Positions 58,560 through 64,000 of a stretch of DNA of 64,000 nt are shown here, piece after piece. A program made the translations under genes and the position numbers. A model generated the notes under the pieces. It had not been told where the DNA came from. It made no database searches and saw nothing but the letters and a program-made list of their open reading frames with translations. The DNA is from Flaccisagitta enflata (Eukaryota; Chaetognatha; Sagittoidea; Aphragmophora). Positions within the stretch are counted from its first letter, which is position 1. Each line of letters begins with the position of its first letter. Location of the stretch: assembly GCA_965153355.1 (NCBI GenBank), contig OZ231126.1, positions 33,046,001 through 33,110,000 on the forward strand, given 5' to 3'.

Positions 58560-59738
58560 CGCTCTTTGACGTCACTTCAGTAATAAACAAATTAATCGAA
58601 AGGAAAGAACATGGCGGAGGGATAGAAAAAACATTCACATCGTGACGTCAGCCTATCGATATCTATTGCGCAGTTATTTTCTGGGAGCTCCCGGGAAGCG
58701 CCGTCCGCGTTTTATGCTTAACACTCGCAGATTTATCGGACATTTCTGTTCTAGATTTTTCATAACATAAAGCTTATCATGTTAAGAATTTAAACGTTGA
58801 TTTTTAATCAAGATTGATTATTAGTCATTGTGGTTGAAGAAGCGCCAACGCCACGAAGGATTGTGCGCGTTGAATTCGGTCAGTAGGTTCTTTTGTGCGT
58901 ACTTATGCCAGTCACAGGGCCTACCAATCATCCCGCTTAGCCCTGGCGCGCTTTCTGGTAATCGTGTGTTGAGACTTGGACGTCACCCAATGCGACGCAA
59001 AGATGAATCGTCTTAGAGCTTCACAGCTACAGTGAGTTCGAACAAATGATTATGTTTATAAAACAATAGAAAAATTATAAAAATTTGACTAATTCAGCGT
59101 TTTGCGTTTATTTTTTGCTGAATGAATGCACATACTCTGGTGGAATGGCTTTTATTGTGCATGTTTTTATCATTGCATGATAGAAGTCAGTGTCAATAGA
59201 AAATGATTTTCTGTCAAATACTAGTTTTGCCATTTTAGGTCAATTCATTTTCAAATACTTTGTTTTGATTAGCCTTTTTAAATCATTTTTGTCTATTTCT
59301 AGCTTTATATGTCTTTTGTTGTACTTTGATAGGTTCATAGAAAAGTACTTTTTGTACATGGGCTAATTTTGTGTTTAGAATAACTGAATAAGAGTTGAGA
59401 CAAAAATGGATCACGATGTAATTAAGGAGAAAACAAAATGATCTCCTCATGGTGCCTCATACAACAAAAGGTGAATCGAACAACATACGTCATAACTTAC
59501 TCTCTCTCAATATTAACTAAAGCCAATTTCCAGACCAGATGCTGACTTGGCTTCCAGACGCCACGTCATCATTTTCGAACCCCCTCCCTCTCCTCCTCCT
59601 CCTCCTCCTCACTCTTCGACTCCCAGCGCGGTCTGGAAGTGGCTCATCCTCCTCAATTTACGGCCACCTAACGGGGATGACCGCGATGACCGCGGTGCCC
59701 TGCTCCCTACCGCTGCTTTCTAATTTCTGTAGACAATC
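58560..59738. other. unique sequence with no supported gene
   Basis: Less repetitive than its surroundings. A 62-codon plus-strand frame at 58828-59016 has normal composition but no acceptor, donor or family match. 59540-59735 is C-rich and read as a Leu/Pro/His frame ending in (ATC)n; not considered coding. Confidence 0.35.
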
Positions 59739-59739
<1 letters not shown>

Positions 59740-59805
<66 letters not shown>

Positions 59806-59806
59806 T
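59740..59806. repeat. (ATC)n microsatellite
   Basis: About 22 copies of CAT/ATC; one frame gives polyhistidine. Confidence 0.95.
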
Positions 59807-60011
59807 AATAATTGCCACAAGTTGTCATTGAGATGATTTATGAAATGGAATTGAGTATCATTATTAAACCATTTCCGACATTGAGAGAGCTAGCACTACG
59901 TTTTACGAACTGTCACTGAAGACCAGTGATAGAATGGCGTTGTTGTTGTTAGTGTTGTTTGCCGGGGAGTCTTACCCGGAAGGGCATTAAGAAAACAATA
60001 AAAGAATAACA

Positions 60012-60777
60012 ATAGTCGCAAAAGCGTTAGATGGTCAGCGGTACCCGTTGCCCCTTAGTGAGTGTATGTTGGTGTGAGGTGGTTAGAGGGGCAGCGGTCC
60101 CTAAGGGGCCGATGACCTATGCTGTTTTTATTTGAGCCTCAAGGCTGGAATGGGGGCCTTGAGGCTGGGATTTGAGCCTCGTGGCTGGGATTTGAGCCTC
60201 AAGGCTGGGATTTGAGCCTTGAGGCTGGGATTTGAGCCTTGAGCCTGGGATTTGAGCATTGAAGATGGGATTTGAGCCTTGAGGTTGAGATTTGAGCCTT
60301 GAGGCTGGGATTTGAGCCTTGACGCTGGGATATAAGCTTCAAGGCTGGGATTTGAGCCTCGAAGATAAGATTTGGGCCTCAACATCAGGGTTTGAGGCTG
60401 GGATTTAAGCCTCAAGGCTGGGATTTAAGCCTTGAGGCTGGGATTTAAGCCTCGAGGCTAGGACTTAAGCCTCGAGGCTGGGATTTGAGCCTTAAGACTG
60501 GGATTTGAGCCTCGAGACTGGGATTTGAGCCTCGAGACTGGGATTTGAGACTTGAGGCTGGGATTTGAGCCTCAAGGCAAGGATTTGAGCCTCAAGGCTG
60601 GGATTTGTGCTTCGAGGCTGGGATGTGAGCCTCAAGGCTGGGATTTGAGCCCCGAGGCTAGGATTTGGGCCTCAAGGGGGGGGGGGGGGACGGAGAAGAA
60701 GAAGGAGAAGAAGGAGAAGGAGAAATTTCCCCTGTGTGTGAAAGCATAGGTCATCGGCCCCTTCGGGGCCACTGCCC
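60012..60777 (+). mobile_element. foldback minisatellite element FB7
   Basis: Head ATAGTCGCAAAAGCGTTAG to GGTCAGCGGTACCCGTTGCC, left arm GGGGCAGCGGTCCCTAAGGG, about 27 units of ~20 bp (GGCTGGGATTTGAGCCTCAA), then a poly-G run, (GAAGGAGAA)n, and right arm GGCCCCTTCGGGGCCACTGC CC plus AAAAGGG. Same subfamily as FB2. Confidence 0.82.
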
Positions 60778-61016
60778 AAAAGGGAGTTAAAACAACAATC
60801 ATATCGATATAAAGCTGATGGTTCACAGGGAAAAAACGCAAAAACCAACCTCAGGATTTGAGCGCTCCGACAGAGCTCAGGTTCGCTTACGTACTTTTAC
60901 ACGATTTCGAGAGGATATACGGCATGCAGTTTGCCCTGTTTGGCCATCAAGTTGGGGTGTGTCAGGGTGTCATTGTGTTGTCTTGTGTTGTCAAACGGCC
61001 TACCCCCCCCCCCCCC

Positions 61017-61150
61017 CACTATGGGCTGAAAATCACCACCTACCAGGAAGTACCTCCACCGACCACCCTCGACCACCTAACCACCCCCTTTCACTATCAC
61101 TATGGGCTGAAAATCACCACCTACCAGGAAGTACCTCCACCGACCACCCT
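61017..61150. repeat. ~54-bp direct repeat, two copies
   Basis: CACTATGGGCTGAAAATCAC to CCTCCACCGACCACCCT occurs at 61017-61071 and 61097-61150, separated by a related ACCACC-rich spacer. Confidence 0.85.
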
Positions 61151-61582
61151 TGTTGTTGTTAAATTTGCTTCCCTCCGTCAACAACGACCAAAACTTCTAC
61201 GGCAAGCACAGTTGTGAAGTTGCATAATGAACACTGTCATAGTCTTACAACACGTAATGCACGAATCAGCACTAAAACGATTTTCTGGATTGCGTAACCA
61301 AGGTTACAGTGACAACAAACTCAAGCATCGATTGGCTTGAGTCAAGAAAAGATGTTTAGGTATCTGTTCACTGTCTTTTTTCTTTAAAGAAAGTCGGTTA
61401 ATTTGCATATTGCAGAAACTTCTTTTTCCATTAATAAATCGAAACGTCAGAATTTCGCGGAGAAACCCCAACATTGACTTATAGATTTTTTAGAACAGAT
61501 GACATTTTTTAAGTTGTAAGTCTCGTAAGTAACTGACGTTAGCTGACGTTTTAAGAAAACTGTAATATTGTTACCATTCGAC

Positions 61583-61609
61583 ATGACGGACGATTTTAAA
61601 GAGGCGTTG
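61583..61609 (+). CDS. candidate first exon (ATG + GTAAGT)
   Basis: ATGACGGACGATTTTAAAGA starts a 9-codon exon (MTDDFKEAL) ending at a strong donor, GTAAGT, in phase 0. Short initiator exons of this type are common, but the match is small and no second exon in phase 0 was identified nearby. Confidence 0.3.
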
Positions 61610-61934
61610 GTAAGTACCGGTAACCACCCACTGTGCCCCCCCCCTCTCAGCTAGCTATTACTTCGGATGGGTCGTAGAACGGCGTCGACATGAAAGATGT
61701 TTTGTCTACTCATCCGAATTTCGGTTTGTTTCGCGCAGATAGTTTTCGGCTTGATTTAAAATCTAGAATAAGCATTGATTGTTCGCATTGAACTGCAAAC
61801 AATATTTTGAAGGTTGCACACGCAGAAGCATCTTAGAATCTACGTTTGTTCCTTACTACTTTTAATACTAGTGACTAGCGCTCGTCATGGCTAGTAATGA
61901 TTAAGCCATTACGTGCAAGTCCTCTACAACTCAG

Positions 61935-62155
61935 CTGTTCACGCCTTGGTCGTTATTGTCCTTTTGAGTATGCCTTTGTTAACCAGCAAATTGCCGCCTA
62001 CGCTTTCTTTCAAGCCTTGTTGCCGAACGCGTTTACTTCCGCTTTGCCCAGACGACAACAGCGCCAACGAGAGAAGCGAAAATGCCAGTCAAGGTTTGGG
62101 GACAAAAGGAAAATCGCGGTCCAACAAAACCTCAACTTTGGATATAAGACGATGA
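61935..62155 (+). CDS. candidate terminal exon with hydrophobic segment
   Basis: After acceptor TCCTCTACAACTCAG, one frame reads VHALVVIVLLSMPLLTSKLP (a membrane-like stretch), then a Cys/Arg segment and a polar tail (DDNSANERSENASQGLGTKG, ending TSTLDIRR) before TGA. A second frame is also open here, which lowers confidence. It starts in phase 1, so it cannot follow the 61583 exon directly. Confidence 0.3.
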
Positions 62156-62247
62156 CCTAAAGGACTAAAGGTAGAATAGAACGAGTTTGTCCTTCGTCTT
62201 CGGTCCATGCTCCATAACTGCCTCTCAACCTCACCGGAGGATTTCTT

Positions 62248-62692
62248 TTTGGGCAGCGGTCCCAAAGGGGACGAAGTCCTGTAGCACACAGGGGGCTTTT
62301 GTTTGTCCTTTCATCCGTTAGTCCTTCAAGCCCTCTCAGGCCTGAAATCTGCCCTCTTAGGCCTTGAATCTGTCCTCTCAGGCCTGAAATCCTTCCTCTC
62401 GGGCCACGAGATCTGTCCTCTAAGGCCTGAGAGGGCAGATTTCAGGTCTAAGAGGGCAGATTTCAGGTCTAAGAGGGTAGATTTCAAGCCTGAGAGGGCA
62501 GATTACAGGCCTGAGAGGGCCTGGGGGCACTGACGGATGGATAAATGGACAGATAAACAAAAGTCATTCTGAGTTCTACAGGACTTTGTCCCCTTCTGGG
62601 CCGCTGCCCTGCTTCCTCTCACTCTGATTCACAATCATACAAAGCAGGGCAACGGGTATCGCTGACCACATATTGCCCATGGGCGACCTGTT
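62248..62692. mobile_element. foldback minisatellite element FB8 (palindromic array)
   Basis: Left arm TTTTTGGGCAGCGGTCCCAA, units CAGGCCTGAAATCTGCCCTC up to about 62420 and then inverted units GGGCAGATTTCAGGTCTAAG, right arm GGACTTTGTCCCCTTCTGGG ending CCGCTGCCC, reversed head ending GGGCGACCTGTT. Confidence 0.78.
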
Positions 62693-62890
62693 GTTCATAT
62701 GTACCGCAACTGCCAATGGGGGTCTAGGGTGGCGGTGGGGCCGAGTATCTCGGGAGGGTGGCGGAACGGGTAACGTGGAGCTGTGGGTGGTTGTGGTTGT
62801 GGTGTGGGCGCGAAGATTGGGCGGCGGCGGCGGAGGCGGAGGCGGAGGCGGGGACGCGGCTGGGAAGTCGTTAACCCACTTTGTCGCACA

Positions 62891-62978
62891 GAAATTCTGC
62901 GTCGAAGGAATTTCGAGGAAAGCATCTTATTGGAAAACTCGAAACGAGGCGAAGAAGAAGAGAAGGGAAATGTTCAGG
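62891..62978 (+). CDS. weak candidate internal exon
   Basis: Between acceptor CTTTGTCGCACAG and donor AATGTTCAG/GTGGAA the frame reads ILRRRNFEESILLENSKRGE and EEEKGNVQ. The composition is protein-like and AG/GT boundaries are present, but nothing else supports it. Confidence 0.2.
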
Positions 62979-63049
62979 TGGAAACCGCAGGTGCACACTG
63001 GAGATGGAGGTGGAATAAGAAGGAGAGAGAAAAAGAAAAGAAAAACAAG

Positions 63050-63241
63050 TGACGCGGGGTCACAATATCGTTGCGGACGGGTGGGCAGTGGCATCCAACC
63101 CCATGTCCCTCACACACATACACAATAACCATCTAAAACGCTCATTTTTGCACTTTTCAACGCGTATCCATAGACCAACGGACCAACGGACGAACCAATG
63201 GACGGACAAAGCCTCCTATAGAGTTGCGTGTCCGCATCTAA
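63050..63241 (+). repeat. short hairpin-ended repeat, GACGCGGGGTC subfamily
   Basis: Head GTGACGCGGGGTCACAATAT, 5' arm GTTGCGGACGGGTGGGCAGT, GGACCAACGGAC tract and 3' GTTGCGTGTCCGCATC. The (GA)n array 63250-63272 follows its A-rich end. Confidence 0.7.
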
Positions 63242-63379
63242 AAAAGACAAAGAGAGAGAGAGAGAGAGAGAGATAATGGGCGTTAAAAAAAGGAAATGTT
63301 AAAAAAAAGGAAAAACAAAAAACAATAAGAAAAAGAAAAAGAAACAACGTAGGAAAACAAATTGAGAGAATTAAACAAG

Positions 63380-63632
63380 TCTGCCTTAGTCACGTGTGGC
63401 TGGAAATGGTGATTCAGAAATGGTGTTCCAGAAACAGCAATCGGACGAATCGCAGCCGAGTTGAGTGCAAATCACCACGATTGGGTGTGGGTGTCGGTAT
63501 GAGTAGGGTGGTAATGACTAATGTAATGACCGATCGTCACCGAACATAGTTTTTAACGTATCAACTAACGAATGGACGGATGGACCGACCGACTAACACA
63601 GCAATTTACAAAGTCGCGAGTGTGCGACTTGA
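63380..63632 (+). repeat. short hairpin-ended repeat, diverged
   Basis: 3' end GTCGCGAGTGTGCGAC with a GGACGGATGGACCGACCGAC tract just upstream; the head is not recognisable. Confidence 0.5.
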
Positions 63633-63697
63633 AAGATAGAATGAGGGTAAACAGATTGAGAGCGGCTTGAGGGAAATCCCAAGATGAACACCTGTAT

Positions 63698-63849
63698 CTA
63701 TCTGCCGTTTACTGGTTCCTGCATGATGCAGGGCACGATAAACATTAAGGTCATGATGAGCATGATGAGGATGCTGGAGCGACCAATGGACATAACACAA
63801 CAAGAAATGACCTCCTTACAGGAGAAACGAGTTCTGAGCGTTGACGCAC
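63698..63849 (-). CDS. candidate terminal exon with membrane segment
   Basis: A strong acceptor (pyrimidine-rich tract ending CATCTCATTTCTAG) precedes a minus-strand frame with RTRFSCKEVISCC, then SSILIMLIMTLMFIVPCIMQ (a membrane-like helix) and EPVNGR before TAG. Phase 1 start. Two further frames are partly open, so support is moderate. Confidence 0.3.
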
Positions 63850-63909
63850 CTAGAAATGAGATGAGAAGGAGAAAAAAGTGGGATTCTCTCCAAGAAATCA
63901 TGGCGTGGG

Positions 63910-63910
<1 letters not shown>

Positions 63911-64000
<90 letters not shown>
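63911..64000. repeat. (GA)n microsatellite at window end
   Basis: At least 90 bp of GA continuing past the window edge. Confidence 0.95.

Noticed and set aside
59539-59808. Plus-strand ORF with polyhistidine end
   Set aside because: The His run is an (ATC)n microsatellite and the N-terminal part is low-complexity C-rich sequence without splice or family support.
62673-63128. Glycine-rich plus ORF over GGC/GGA repeats
   Set aside because: Glycine and arginine runs come from a G-rich simple repeat; only a small part was kept as a weak exon candidate.

Overview
The window is nuclear DNA of an invertebrate animal. Support for this: GT-AG spliced exons, a fibrinogen-related (FReD) gene, EGF-like exons, a BEL/Pao LTR retrotransposon (a superfamily confined to animals), hAT-like and CMC/Chapaev-like elements, and very many dinucleotide arrays. 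The species cannot be told from the sequence alone. Protein-coding sequence is a small minority; most of the window is nested repeats.

Layout. 1-2067: dispersed repeat with a nested hAT-like MITE and an inverted short hairpin repeat. 2068-17589 (minus): one long CCCH zinc-finger/RS-domain gene, split in codon 384 by a 13.2 kb BEL/Pao element (3248-16439) with two LTRs of about 0.91 kb and the 5-bp target duplication ACTGT. Removing the element and one duplication leaves a single open frame of 775 codons including the stop. The BEL element carries a polyglutamine ORF, Gag, protease, reverse transcriptase/RNase H, integrase and an additional ORF 3' of integrase, with several frameshifts. 18.1-19.5 kb: a 17-bp minisatellite.

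19.9-28.2 kb (plus): candidate small exons, a signal-peptide exon, and a FReD gene whose last four exons (26408-28200) match in splice phase throughout; two of its introns are mostly (GT)n/(CT)n. The 5 kb intron upstream holds a CMC/Chapaev-like palindrome (TSD AGGG) containing a hAT-like MITE (TSD TTTGTACC) and a foldback minisatellite element.

28.2-64 kb: repeats with scattered exons. On minus: an EGF-like gene fragment (29515-30106), a cysteine-containing 1-1 phase exon (44799-44942) and a signal-peptide ORF (54358-54507), which may belong together. On plus: an ORF interrupted by a MITE (34.45-36.22 kb), a following exon at 36.38 kb, an Asn-repeat exon (47756-47942) and an ATG exon at 61.58 kb. 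Two abundant short repeat families dominate: (i) a roughly 150-220 bp element with heads like AAGGCCGGATACACGG, an internal (GGAC)n tract and covarying inverted ends; (ii) a foldback element whose inverted arms flank a roughly 20-bp minisatellite and whose tail often runs into (GA)n. Their nested insertions, with paralogous empty sites, give a relative order of insertion events.
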